Assembly (NCBI GenBank): GCA_002633025.1
Contig: NMRB01000227.1
Coordinates: 256,877-320,876, forward strand
Direction: 5' to 3'
DNA from: Notospermus geniculatus
Lineage: Eukaryota; Nemertea; Pilidiophora; Heteronemertea; Lineidae
Length of the DNA stretch: 64,000 nucleotides
A program made the position numbers and the translations under genes. The notes below the pieces were generated by a model, which made no database searches, had not been told where the DNA came from, and saw only the letters and a program-made list of their open reading frames with translations. Positions 36,611-47,610 of this stretch are shown here, one piece after another (position 1 is the first letter of the stretch; each line of letters starts with the position of its first letter).

Positions 36611-37577
36611 CTTGTTCTTTTTTGTGTTACTGACTGTTGCGTTCGTCATCCCGCAAATTGTTGTTCTCCAATTTCCCCTAAAACAGGTTCCATGAGTCAT
36701 GCAGTGCCTAGAGCACAGCATTAGAGCAAAAGATTCTTTGAATTCAGATTGGCCAGAGGTCCATCGAGTGTCAGTACAAATTAGCAATAAATTACCCTTA
36801 ATTGAATGAGCAACTACGTCGCCTGACCTTTTGAGCAGCTATTAATATGCTTATAGATGATGCATACGAAATGTGATAGATGCCAAGAGAGAATGCTTAA
36901 CAGGCGAGGAAAAACGTTATTGAACGAACTTGATCTGTGGCAATATTCGTGTGCCCCGATAGCCTGCGAGTTGTATGGATTAACTGGGTGAAAGGGGCAT
37001 CGTTTTAGATACCTCGAAACATATTCGGAATGTTGCTCGCAGACGTCTCGCCGTCATCCCATTGGCAATCGAAACATACACCGGCAGCTTCTTCCCGCAG
37101 CGGGCCGATCATGAACAGATGAAGATGATGTTTAGAAAGATACACTCGTCCCCAGTGTTCAGTTAACCATCTAGGTGTGACCCACTAAACACTGGCACGA
37201 TTGGCGCCAAAACTGAAGGGTCATCAATAGACGGCGCTGTTTGACGAGGGATCCAATCACAAGCCATCATCACAGGTTTAACCGACGCCACCCTAACACA
37301 CTTTCTGATTGGCTACGATACGCGTGTGAAAAATGTATACATTTTACACTGTATATTCATATTTTTTTCGATTGGAAAGTCAACAAGATTAACGCCGTTT
37401 GCATATTTGATCGATATTATCATGCACCTGTTGGGGGACACTCAGGTTTCGGACATTTTGAAGTTCATTTAATCCAGTTGCTTCATTTAAGCTTGCCGAA
37501 AAACGCTAATTTGGTCCGTTTACACACACAGCAAGTCGCACGGCAGATTCCCAGCGGGGTTCCCCGAATTGGACACC
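36611..37577. other. No gene recognised
   Basis: The frame starting at 37241 (+, 153 codons) runs into the family I element and owes part of its length to that repeat. It has no known domain. Confidence 0.4.
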
Positions 37578-37713
37578 TAAGGCTTCCCTTACATAGAAGT
37601 ATACGGTATACGAAAACGCCATTTAACAAAGGCTTCAAGTGGATTCACGACCGTGAAGCCATTGTTAACCGCGGTATTCGTATACCGTATAGTTCTATGT
37701 AAAGGAAGCCTTA
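37578..37713. mobile_element. Family I foldback element, copy I2
   Basis: 136 bp. TIRs are TAAGGCTTCCCTTACATAGA and complement, followed inward by GTATACGGTATACGAAAACG. The centre is AACAAAGGCTTCA...TGAAGCCATTGTTAAC. It is the reverse complement of I3 (40237-40370) almost base for base, including the asymmetric GTGGATTCACGACCG core, so the two are close relatives in opposite orientation. Confidence 0.85.
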
Positions 37714-38431
37714 CGCCGTCTGTTGGTGGTACTTTGAGGCTCGCATCAACTGTAGCAGTTTCAGAGCGCGGGTAACGTATGCGGTTTGAAACTGCGGAGG
37801 GAGTTTATCAGAAAGATGGTACATTGTACAATATTCATCATTCATATTTCATCATTGCTTTCTTTGTCGTGGAATAAACTGGAAATATTTTACATCGACA
37901 TCAAATGGCTCCAACAAAACAGCTCAAAACCAAGGAAGGGGCATTACACGCAAATCATGTTTTGACAAACAATCATATCCTGTATTCTCCGCTGTCAAAG
38001 CGAACGTTGGAGCTAATTCCACGATGATCATTGTCAGTTTATAAAACGTCATGTTTCCACTAGTTTTACCCGAGTTTCTGTATTATTGGCAATTTGTCTG
38101 CAGCCTTTGATAAGACGTAACAGTTTAACTGAGTTTTAACATGATCCTCCATCAAAATATGGCATCAAATGGCATTTGGTTTTGTTGCGGTTTGAGTTTG
38201 GATCTTTGTGATGTTGCTTTGTCAGTTTGGAAAGATCTCTTTTGAGTTTTCCTATTTGACAATCAGGTTCATTATTCCAGACATAAACGTTCTTAGTCAG
38301 TCGTTTTGAACCTGATGATGGGTGATTCATTTCGGAAAGGTTTCTCGATAAGAGGGACACTCGCCGGGCATGTGATCAAGAAGGGAGGTTGGGCGAGATA
38401 TTAGTCTGGTACCCAGTCCTAACAATTTTAC
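37714..38431. other. No gene recognised
   Basis: The minus-strand frame 38136-38360 is unsupported. No shared repeat. Confidence 0.4.
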
Positions 38432-38845
38432 ATCGGACTTTTGCATATGTTAGAACCGGTCGTGCCTATCGCGTTCGTGAATCTGATTGGCCGGTGCTGG
38501 CGCGGGTGATTGTATAGGAACTATAATGTTGATACCTTTCTATTTTTAACACCATCATGATTGGTGGATTTCCTGGGTCAAATGGAGGTCACCTTCTATC
38601 TGCATTCCGGTACGTCAGCCATATTGAGAATTGAATAAATTTACATAAGTTACATAAAATTTCCAAGTGACGTCACTGGCAAAATTCCTCCAAAAATGGC
38701 GGCCAATACTGGTCCTACCAAACAAGCCACGACTGCAGCGCGCAGGTTGGTAGGATCAGGTACTAGTTTACTTCCATCCAACTTCAATTCGTCACCTAGT
38801 GTATGGTTTCCTAACTACATGTACAACTGCAGTCCCGAACACGCG
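38432..38845. repeat. Segmental duplication K, copy 1
   Basis: About 414 bp nearly identical to 39280-39684 in direct orientation (offset 848). It begins ATCGGACTTTTGCATATG and ends CAGTCCCGAACACGCG. Copy 1 has about 9 extra bases near 38727 (AGCCACGAC). No coding evidence in either copy. Confidence 0.9.
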
Positions 38846-39279
38846 GTAGACATTAACTAAGGAGCTGTAGAGGCATATGCCTCCAAATGAGATGATGACG
38901 TCAGAGCATGAATATTAAATGAGATAGTGACGTAGGAACTAGCATATCTAATGAGAAATTCTGACCAATGAAGATTGGCTTAAATAGTTAATTTGTCAAC
39001 AAGACCACGTGGCTGTGTGTTTGGTGTATTTACATGGAGAGTTCACCTGGTTTATCGACGGATAACATTTCAATAACAGTGATGGCTTCATTTATTCAAT
39101 GAGAAGGGCGTTCTCCTCCAACTTCACTTGTGCAAAATTGCGTTCTTTGTCAGGGGCGTAGCTAGTTGTTTTTAAGGCCGGGGGGGGGGCAAAGTTGATT
39201 TAGTGTGGAGGCGAAGCCCAGGGTCGGATCCAGAGGGCGTGGGGTGGGGGGGGGCGTACGCCCCCCCCCCTATTTTTGG
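38846..39279. other. Spacer between K copies with G and C homopolymer runs
   Basis: Holds CAGGGGCGTAGCTAG at about 39154, a word typical of the tips of many animal DNA-transposon derivatives, a G run at 39180, and the palindrome-like GGGGGGGGGCGTACGCCCCC near 39250 directly before K2. These look like decayed element ends. Confidence 0.5.
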
Positions 39280-39684
39280 ATCGGACTTTTGCATATGTTA
39301 GAACCGGTCGTGCCTATCGCGTTCGTGAATCTGATTGGCCGGTGCTGGCGCGGGTGATTGTATAGGAACTATTATGTTGATACCTTTCTATTTTTTAACA
39401 CCATCATGATTGGTGGATTTCCTGGGTTAAATGGAGGTCACCTTCTATCTGCATTCCGGTACGTCAGCCATATTGAGAATTGAATAAATTTACATAAGTT
39501 ACATAAAATTTCCAAGTGACGTCACTGGCAAAATTCCTCCAAAAATGGCGGCCAATACTGGTCCTACCAAACTGCAGCGCGCAGGTTGGTAGGATCAGGT
39601 ACTAGTCTACTTCCATCCAACTTCAATTCGTCACCTAGTGTATGGTTTCCTAACTACATGTACAACTGCAGTCCCGAACACGCG
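39280..39684. repeat. Segmental duplication K, copy 2
   Basis: Sister of 38432-38845 with very few substitutions. Homology begins right after the GC-rich palindrome and TATTTTTGG. Confidence 0.9.
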
Positions 39685-39940
39685 ATTTTAATGACACAAA
39701 TCATCACCCTCACCAACACCTTGACCCGAAAGCTTATCAGAAGGAGGTTTTTTTTACTAAGCAGTTGAATTTTCATTGGAATGATATTAAGTGGAATTGG
39801 AATTGAATTAAGTGGCTATATTGTAGTATTGCGTGTTAATTATCAAACCAATCTATCCAATTCTGACTAATTGAATTTTAACTAACAGCATTAGTGCGGG
39901 GAAATCTCGCAATACGAGCTGGCGGCGGAATGGATTTGAC
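39685..39940. other. No gene recognised
   Basis: Contains GAAT/GGAAT-rich sequence (TTGGAATGA, GTGGAATTGGAATTGAATTA) near 39776-39810. Nothing else. Confidence 0.4.
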
Positions 39941-40236
39941 GTTACTGTCTAGAAAGAAAGGAGCGATTTAATTAAGAAGTGCGTCTTTTTGTGGCAGTTG
40001 ATAGCAGAAAGCATTTGTTGTAGTAGACTGCAGTACTTGTTGTGATTTGATAATGACATGAAATGGAATTAGACGAGGTTTTCTTCACGTGATTGCTAGA
40101 GATGCATGATCAAGTGAAGTGCTTTTATGTATAACAAGACGTCATCTGTTCTTGCCGAAAAATGTATTGCCATCCTTTGAGTGATGTTAGAAATAATTAG
40201 AGGTTTACCTAAAAACCGGATTTATTCATGCGTCCC

Positions 40237-40370
40237 TAAGGCTTCCTTTACATAGAACTATACGGTATACGAATACCGCGGTTAACAATGGCTTCACGGT
40301 CGTGAATCCACTTGAAGCCTTTGTTAAATGGCGTTTTCGTATACCGTATACTTCTATGTAAGGGAAGCCT
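40237..40370. mobile_element. Family I foldback element, copy I3
   Basis: Arms TAAGGCTTCCTTTACATAG and complement. It abuts I4 directly, sharing the boundary CCTAAGG. Present only in J unit 1, so it inserted after the J duplication or was lost from unit 2. Confidence 0.85.
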
Positions 40371-40508
40371 AAGGCTTCCCTGACATAGAAGTATTCGGTA
40401 TACGAAAACGCCGGTTAACAAAGGCATTCCGAGGATTCACCACGACCGTGAAGCCATTGTAAACCGGCGTTTTCGTATACCGTATACTTCGATGTAAAGG
40501 AAGCCTTA
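40371..40508. mobile_element. Family I foldback element, copy I4
   Basis: Same structure as I3, but the centre reads AACAAAGGCATTCCGAGG; it is the counterpart of I5 in unit 2 (41054-41189). A TA pair in AGTATACGG has mutated to AGTATTCGG in both I4 and I5, which confirms that they are copies by duplication rather than separate insertions. Confidence 0.85.
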
Positions 40509-40757
40509 GGACCTCGTGTGTCGTTAGATAGCCTTCATACACGTGATCTAACCTCGCTTCCTGATTGGCCCAGTCCATACGACAAGCAGCCGATGTCGGG
40601 TGAAAATAGAACACCCGACTTCTGCACGCGATGTCGCACCGACAAAAAAAATCGTCTCGAAAGTCGGTGCGTTTTTGGTGCGTTTTTGTCGTACATGTAC
40701 GTCTCTGTCGGCCGACACAATCGAACGACAAAATCGGCTCGTGTAAATAGGGCTTAA

Positions 40758-41445
40758 GTTACTGTCTAGAAAGAAAGGAGCGATTTAATTAAGAAGTGCG
40801 TCTTTTTGTGGCAGTTGATAGCAGAAAGCATTTGTTGTAGTAGACTGCAATACTTGTTGTGATTTGATAATGACATGAAATGGAATTAGACTAGGTTTTC
40901 TTCACGTGATTACTAGAGATGCATGATCAAGTGAAGTGCTTTTATGTATAACAAGACGTCATCTGTTCTTGCCGAAAAATGTATTGCCATCCTTTGAGTG
41001 ATGTTAGAAATAATTAGAGGTTTACCTAAAAACCGGATTTATTCATGCGTCCCTAAGGCTTCCCTTACATAGAAGTATTCGGTATACGAAAACGCCGGTT
41101 AACAAAGGCATTCCGAGGATTCACCACCGTGAAGCCATTGTAAACCGGCGTTTTCGTATACCGTATACTTCGATGTAAAGGAAGCCTTAGGACCTCGTGT
41201 GTCGTTAGGTAGCCTTCATACACGTGATCTAACCTCGCTTCCTGATTGGCCCAGTCCATACTACGACAAGCAGCCGATATCGGGTGAAAATAGAACACCC
41301 GACTTCTGCACGCGATGTCGCACCGGCAAAAAAATCGTCTCGAAAGTCTAGTATACATGTACACGGTGCGTTTTTGTCGTACATGTACGTCTCTGTCGGC
41401 CGACACAATCGAACGACAAAATCGGCTCGTGTAAATAGGGCTTAA
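40758..41445. repeat. Tandem duplication J, unit 2
   Basis: Follows unit 1 without spacer; 688 bp, nearly identical apart from the missing I3 element and small indels, such as a short insertion at about 41349-41361 containing TATACATGTACA. It ends at GGGCTTAA before unique sequence. Confidence 0.9.
41054..41189. mobile_element. Family I foldback element, copy I5
   Basis: Single family I copy of J unit 2, orthologous to I4 within the duplication. Confidence 0.85.
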
Positions 41446-41734
41446 CGCATACTGTCGGGCTTTAATCACCATGCGTTGAGATGATTCGTATCGAAACGAA
41501 AGCATTCAAGCACCCGTCAGGCCAAACACACCAATCATATCATAAAATAACGCCTGTATTCCATCAAGATGTGAGTATTGTGGCCTTCATTATCATCGAA
41601 AAAGACCGATGGTTGCCGCCTGGCACGTGATCCTAATCAAAATGGTCGCGAAGGGATTTCAGAAGTCCCAACACGCCTTGGATGAATAGTGACCCGTCAT
41701 TTTCTAGGATCAGCTCTGCCCACGGGACTTCGTC

Positions 41735-42865
41735 GACAAGTTAATTACTGCAAATTAATATCTTGGACGGTGGACTGCATGGCCGGTGGAGGCTCTGTTG
41801 TCCATTGAGATAGCAAGTCCTGGGAATCCAAATGATAAATATGATTGGTGATTATGGTTATTTTCGATGGTCTCGAATTGAAAATGATATGGAGCAGTTT
41901 CGCAAGTAGCTATCGCGGGTCGCTGCCGTAGAAATTGCACTGTAATTCTCACATGCTCACTCAGTCTGGTATAGGAAATGTAGAGTGTAATGGATTGAAA
42001 ATGCACTTCTTTTCCTACCAGATGATGTGCAATATGCATCTACATGGCCATAAACACTTCACTGTCTTGGTCATTTGTCGGAAGTGAAAAAAAGAAATTA
42101 AAAGAAAAAAATGAAATTGCCCTTAAACCTAACGTAAAAAGGTCTGCTCGGGTCAGTTTCAGATTGCATTGAATGACTGGGCCAATAATCTCAAATTACT
42201 CCCACCCCACCCTAACTGAAGAACAGCGTTCGCATCACTACACACAAATTCTCTTGCTTTAATTGCTTAAAGTAACTGAACCAGAAATAATGTTATTTTA
42301 TTGGAATCTCCGTTCTTCGTTATTAGGTTTATCAGATTGTCATCGGTGCATCACTTTCCATTAAATCCGCATTGTTCTTGTTTAATTCATTTCACTATGT
42401 GATTGGAAAAGTATTAGCGGACTTACAAAGGATGCTATGATGTTGATATTGATGATTTGTAAAATCCTTCACCGTTTGTAAAGTGAAACAAACCAACGTG
42501 AATCGACAGCGGATCTTCTTGCTCCCCCTTCCACAATGTTAAATTTGTTGTGAAGGTTTCTGAATTTGCCAATACGAGGCCTGAAGGCCTTCAGACAGTA
42601 ATCATCATTCAAGCCCTTATTCAGCATATTCGGAAAAGTGATAAAAAATTTGATAGAACGAAATTTTTGGAACAAGCTTCAAACGTGTTAACACTCTGAC
42701 GATATTTCAACCCAAATGTTCGGAGAGCCTTCAGCATGCAGCCCTATCCGACGAACTCGTAGTGGACTTCTGGATTCTTCTTATCTTCTAGTAGAGTTAA
42801 GGTGACAGCCATTAATAGGGAGGTTTAGAAATCAAACGATAAACGTTAACGTTAACGACAACTTT
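41735..42865. repeat. Tandem duplication H, unit 1
   Basis: 1.13-kb unit starting GACAAGTTAATTACTGC and ending inside the left arm of a family G element (42818-42866, AACGTTAACGACAACTTTG). The junction with unit 2 falls in ACTTTGACAAG, a short microhomology. Homologous frames at 42469-42675 and 43599-43787 (minus) simply reflect the duplication and are not conserved with synonymous bias that I can see. Confidence 0.9.
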
Positions 42866-42866
42866 G
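42818..42866. mobile_element. Family G element fragment G2
   Basis: Left arm only: GGGAGGTTTAGAAATCAAAC onward, cut at ACTTTG by the tandem-duplication breakpoint. The full element survives at the end of unit 2. Confidence 0.85.
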
Positions 42867-43998
42867 ACAAGTTAATTACTGCAAATTAATATCTTGGACG
42901 GTGGACTGCATGGCCGGTGGAGGCTCTGTTGTCCATTGAGATAGCAAGTCCTGGGAATCATCCAAATGATGAATATGATTGGTGATTATGGTCATTTTCG
43001 ATGGTCTCGAATTGAAAATGGAGCAGTTTCGCAAGTAGCTATCGTGGGTCGCTGCCGTAGAAATTGCAGTAATTCTCGCATGCTCACTCAGTCTGGTAGG
43101 AAATGTAGAGTGTAATTGATTGAAAATGCACTTCTCTTCCTACCAGATGATGTGCAATATGCATCTACATGGCCATAAACACTTCACTGTCTTGGTCAAT
43201 TTTGTCGGAAGTGAAAAAAAAAAGAAATTAAAAGAAAAAAATGAAATTGCCCTTAAACCTAACGTAAAAAGGCCTGCTCGGGTCAGTTTCAGATTGCATT
43301 GAATGACTGGGCCAATAATCTCAACTTCCTCCCACCCCACCCTAACTGAAGAACAGCGTTCGCATCACTACACACAAATTCTCTTGCTTTAATTGCTTAA
43401 AGTAACTGAACCAGAAGTAATGTTATTTTATTCGAATCTCCGTTCTTCGTTATTAGGTTTATCAGATTGTCATCAGTACATCACTTTCCATTAAATCCGC
43501 ATTGTTCTTGTTTAATTCATTTCACTATGTGATTGGAAAAGTATTAGCGGACTTACAAAGGATGCTATGATGTTGATATTGATGATTTGTAAAATCCTTC
43601 ACCGTTTGTAAAGTGAAACAAACCAACGGGAATCGACAACGGATCTTCTTGCTTCCCCTTCCACAATGTTAAATTTGTTGTGAAGGTTTCTGAATTTGCC
43701 AATACGACGCCTGAAGGCTTTCAGACAGTAATCAACATTTAAGCCCTTATTCAGCATATTCGGAAAATTTGATAAAAAATTCGACACAACGAAATTTTTG
43801 GAACGAGCTTCAAACGTGTGTTAACACTATGGCGATATTTCAACCCAAATGTTCGGAGAGCATTCAGCATGCAGCCCTATCTGACAAACTCTTACTGGAC
43901 TTCTGGCTTCTTCTTATCTTCTAGTAGAGTTAAGGTGACAGCCATTAATAGGGAGGTTTAGAAATCAAACGATAAACGTTAACGTTAACGACAACTTT
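42866..43998. repeat. Tandem duplication H, unit 2
   Basis: Second unit of about 1133 bp, highly similar to unit 1 with scattered substitutions. Its end continues into the complete G3 element, showing which breakpoint was original. Confidence 0.9.
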
Positions 43999-44102
43999 GT
44001 TTTTGTACCGAAAATGCAATATAAAATCTGGTTAATAATGTGCAGTACGAAAAAAAACGTTGTCATAAAATTTACGTGTATCGTTTGATTTCTAAACCTC
44101 CC
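43951..44102. mobile_element. Family G foldback element, copy G3
   Basis: 152 bp: GGGAGGTTTAGAAATCAAAC arms around a short AT-rich loop, flanked by TA on both sides (AATA and TATT). A TA duplication points to a Tc1/mariner-type source transposase. Non-coding. Confidence 0.85.
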
Positions 44103-44627
44103 TATTATGTTTGTTATAACGGAGACAGAGGAAGATTAGTGCCCGAAGAGTAGCCTATTTACAAAATGGGGACAATTCATTCGAAGTCACGCGGAAAATT
44201 CCGTTACTTAGCTACTAAGTTAATGTATTTTTCTGCCATAAAGTCAGTCTGCTGAATGAGCATACATGTACTTTGCCCCCTCATTCATAAATGTAAAAGT
44301 TCCATATTACCACAAGGAGTGGGTGGGTGAAAGGGTTTTGATAAATTCTAAGAGATGGGAAATCGACGAAGGAGCCTGTTCTCCGGCACACCGTCGTCGT
44401 ATAATCGGATTCGGGGCTAATTTTGGTCGAGGCGGGGGACATATTTCTTACCTGATTGAGCAAGTATCATATTCTTTTTGTGTTCAATATCAGAAGAAAC
44501 CTGTCTAATTCACCGACACCTCAGTGGCAAATGTCAGACTGTCGTTGCCAATGTCAAGGGTTTAAATAACCCGTATAAGTTCCCTCGTCACTTACAGCAA
44601 TGTTATAGTGGCATTGCCTTTCATTCG
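44103..44627. other. No gene recognised
   Basis: The + frame 44266-44508 has no recognised motif. A minus-strand donor-like CAG/GTAAGA occurs near 44455 without a matching exon. Confidence 0.4.
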
Positions 44628-44646
44628 TTTATTAATGTTCCAATGC

Positions 44647-44871
44647 CTAAGCACAAAGGACAGAGCTGCTCGTCAATAGAGCATTGACAACCAGACACAA
44701 CTCAAACTTCTTTGCAATGGAAGCAATCCTTTGAGTGGCTTCTGTTGGTGCTGCTGCTGGTGCTGCCACCTGTTCTCTTGCTTCTGAACTAAGAGGCTCT
44801 GCGAAGCCATTTCGATCGCTTCGCCAACACAGAAGGACGAACAGACCCTGAAAACCAGCCATGTAGATCAA
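44647..44871 (-). CDS. Possible terminal coding exon (weak)
   Basis: Minus-strand open frame of 74 codons, ending in a TAG at 44647-44649. An AATAAA polyadenylation hexamer lies 14-19 bases past the stop (complement of 44628-44633). The peptide includes GFQGLFVLLCWRS, then an Ala/Pro-rich stretch (AAPAAAP) and a helix-like EATQRIASIAKKFE. An acceptor-like GGTTTTCAG lies near its start. I do not recognise the family; the hydrophobic start followed by a polar tail could be the C-terminus of a membrane protein. Chance remains likely. Confidence 0.25.
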   Translation of the reverse strand: MIYMAGFQGLFVLLCWRSDRNGFAEPLSSEAREQVAAPAAAPTEATQRIASIAKKFELCLVVNALLTSSSVLCA

Positions 44872-45484
44872 CCTCTGTCGATCCCATAACTTACGACAAG
44901 AGCTCGAGCTCGCTGACCAGCTTCATGCCATCTCCCTTCTCAGTATACATGTACTCTTACATGTATGAGAAAAAATCAAACGTACACACATGTAAGCCAT
45001 TGAGTTCTTTATTTGGTTCATATTCAAAGTTCCGTAGGGGATGGTATGGGAGTCAAAAATAGCAAAAATAGATAAATTATCTATTTTTGAAAATGGTGAA
45101 TACTGGTGCCTCCACCTCCTAATTCTTTTTCCTTTAATGTGTATATCAATATTTTTCTTCATCAAAGTTTTCACTATATTCAATTTTGGAAACTACTGAC
45201 AAGCTTATTACAGCCGACTTTCTACGAAAAATGTTCCGTATATTGGCTAGAACTTTTTCTTGCATGATAGTATCTGATGCAATATGCTTGTTTTTTGTAG
45301 CGGGACATTCAGTTCCCAATACTTCAAAAGTAGTAAATGTTTTATGCGTCTGGTATTTTTCGATAGGCGAATGAAAGTGATATGCCATGTAGACCATACG
45401 ACGTGCGTTTTTCAATCATATTGTCGGCGTTTCCTCTTGCTGTCTGTTGCATCTTTGATAGAAATGTACTTTTAAGTTACCGGG
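44872..45484. other. No gene recognised
   Basis: Overlapping short frames on both strands, none supported. Confidence 0.4.
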
Positions 45485-45611
45485 TATCCAACATACAACA
45501 CAAAAAACGACACACAAAATGATGGTGAACATAAAGTCGTCTCCGAATTTTGCCAATTTACTTCCTCAGGCACTTTCTAGTAGATATCCCAGAAGTGAAT
45601 GAGCTGGATCC
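45485..45611 (-). repeat. Family R repeat, copy R3
   Basis: Inverted relative to R1: CACAAAAAACGACACACAAA, then AAGTCGTCTCCGA, CTTCCTCAGGCACTTTCTAG and AGAAGTGAATGAGCTGGATC. The GACCCC/GGGGTC hairpin is deleted in this copy. Confidence 0.7.
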
Positions 45612-47335
45612 TAATTATGGATAGGTAGTTATAATGAAAAAAACCCTGAAAAAAACAGAAAGGCGTGAAAAGTTGGTTGACTAAGAGTTGAATAGTTGAA
45701 TTGTTGGGTGCTGAAGCTGATTAAAAAGAGAAGACCTGTATTTACAGAGACGGTCTGTTATTAGTAGACGCGTGATTAGGCTGAAAGAAAGGAGTTTTAT
45801 AAATTACAGCTTGTGTAATTTATAATGAGTAAAGTGGAATGAAGAAACGATACGAGACAATGGAGCTGCAACCTGCAAACTCCAATAGCCCAAGTATGGC
45901 ATCAGTAAAAGATGAATAGATAGATGAAGGAAAAATGGAGAAAAGGCGAGGTGAGCGGCTCCTGAGACGACTTTACTTTTAAGTTTAGGGCCTCAGATTT
46001 CAGGCTTTGGCCATTTGTGATAATGACTTGGTCATAATTCGCCGACTGGGGGCCTATTAGTGTGACTATAAAACAAATGAGGCAGGCACTATATTATCCG
46101 CGGATTTATTAGCCAATGGTCATCGGTCAACTGACACGCGAAGCGGATGAGCACAACAGGTTATAACCTTCCTTAATGACACCTAAAGCATTGAAGCCGA
46201 AGTACTACATTATCGGCGGATTATTATAGAGTGATTGGTCTGCATGGTCTGGCGGATTAATACCCTTGCAACACCTGGCTCACCAAGCGCATCCCACAAG
46301 ACGGGCAATGAAGGTCTAATTGATGGGTGAATTATACAGTTATGAGTCCAATCTTCCTTCATGCCATGCTCTCTGAGCACGCGATGGGCCGAGCAAATCC
46401 GATTAGTTTTCGAGGAAGGAGACACCAGGCGACAAGAACTCGAGAACTAGAGGCGCCCTTTGCAAATTGGCAGATCTTCAGATCAGGGCGGGGATGGTAA
46501 AAGTTATAATGACTCTTACGTCATATGGTGTACGTACATGCATTGCTGAGCCTTCTTTCAGATGAAGAAAGTTATAAAGTTTTGTAGCGATTGCGTAATT
46601 GATGCGTTAAAGGGAATTAGTAGCGGTAGTCAAAAATGACACGAAAAATCATTTCGCGTCCCACGAAATTCGCAATTTCAAAATTACAAATTTCGTGTTT
46701 TAGTGGATTTCATCCCCAGGGAAGCCTAGATTTGCAGTTGACCATGTTCTAAATGGTATTCGAAGGCAGAAAAGCCGCAGCAGTTTTGCAAATATGCACT
46801 TGGTAGGAAATTTATTCCTAAAGTGAGTACTGTAATACATTCAAGATGACGGCGTTCGATTCTCAGTTCATGCAGAGACAAATTGATATGGCTTTAAGGC
46901 ACACCGAAAAAAACCGCATCCAGCACTGCTTTTAGCCTGAATTTATAGCTTCTTCGTCCTTATAGATATTTATAAGCCTTACCAGACCTTACCCTACCAT
47001 TAGTATGATAATAGCCAACACGTATCTGTGGTACTCAAACGGTCTGTATATCATCTTGCAAATAATTGATATTAGCCCAGGACCAGGATAGCAATTTGTT
47101 GAAGATTTCATGGTGTTGTCCTCACCATATTGATTTGAGATCATTCAATTAGTTGTATTAGGGGACGGGAGTGGCTGAGAGGGGACCGAGAGTGGCTGGG
47201 ACGGTCAAAGGATAGTTGCCAAAGTATACTCGGTAGTCACTAATAATAGTAATCGCTGTGTCCGCTGCCTGAAAAAAAAATCCAGGTATTGCCTCAATAA
47301 CACGGCTATACATGTAGGTGGCATGAATAAGTAAA
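45612..47335. other. No gene recognised; one perfect hairpin
   Basis: A 12-bp perfect stem, TTATAAATTACA with its complement, spans 45797-45825 around a 5-base loop. A second weak hairpin (CACGAAATT ... AATTTCGTG) lies near 46658-46700. The frame 46210-46425 (-) is unsupported. Confidence 0.45.
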
Positions 47336-47541
47336 GGTACTGTCACACTGTAGTTCTCAAAACGTCCTGCCTCGTCCTAAAAAAGTTGTAAAATGGGCTA
47401 GAACGTGTAATGTTGGCCAAATAATGCCTCGAAGTGCTGGTAGGAGCACCCTTCCCGTCCGAGCCCGTCCATGAAGTTCGTAAAAGACTGTAAAATGTTG
47501 CCACTACGTCCGCTCCGTTCGCACACAGTTTGAGCCCGTTC
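47336..47541 (+). mobile_element. Family C element, 3'-truncated copy C1
   Basis: Starts AGGTACTGTCACACTG and runs through CGGGCTAGAACGTG-like, GGCCAAATAATGCCTCG, TCCGAGCCCGTCCATGAAGT and CACAGTTTGAGCCCGTTC, ending at an unresolved base (47542). The join to the SINE fragment may be an assembly artefact. Confidence 0.75.
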
Positions 47542-47542
47542 N

Positions 47543-47610
47543 GGGTCCGTGGGTTCGAGTCCGGTAGGAAGGTATGTCTTTCACCTTAGAAACCTGTTGT
47601 AATTATTTCA
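47543..47610 (+). mobile_element. tRNA-derived SINE, 5'-truncated copy
   Basis: Contains the box B GGGTTCGAGTC, then CGGTAGGAAGG and ATGTCTTTCACC like the SINE at 22880-23014, followed by a C-rich tract. The box A half is missing, replaced by the unresolved base at 47542. Confidence 0.7.

Larger units (their letters stand above)
39941..40757. repeat. Tandem duplication J, unit 1
   Basis: 817-bp unit starting GTTACTGTCTAGAAAGAAAG and ending TAAATAGGGCTTAA, followed immediately by unit 2. It contains two family I elements (40237-40370 and 40371-40508), whereas unit 2 has one. This explains most of the length difference. Confidence 0.9.
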
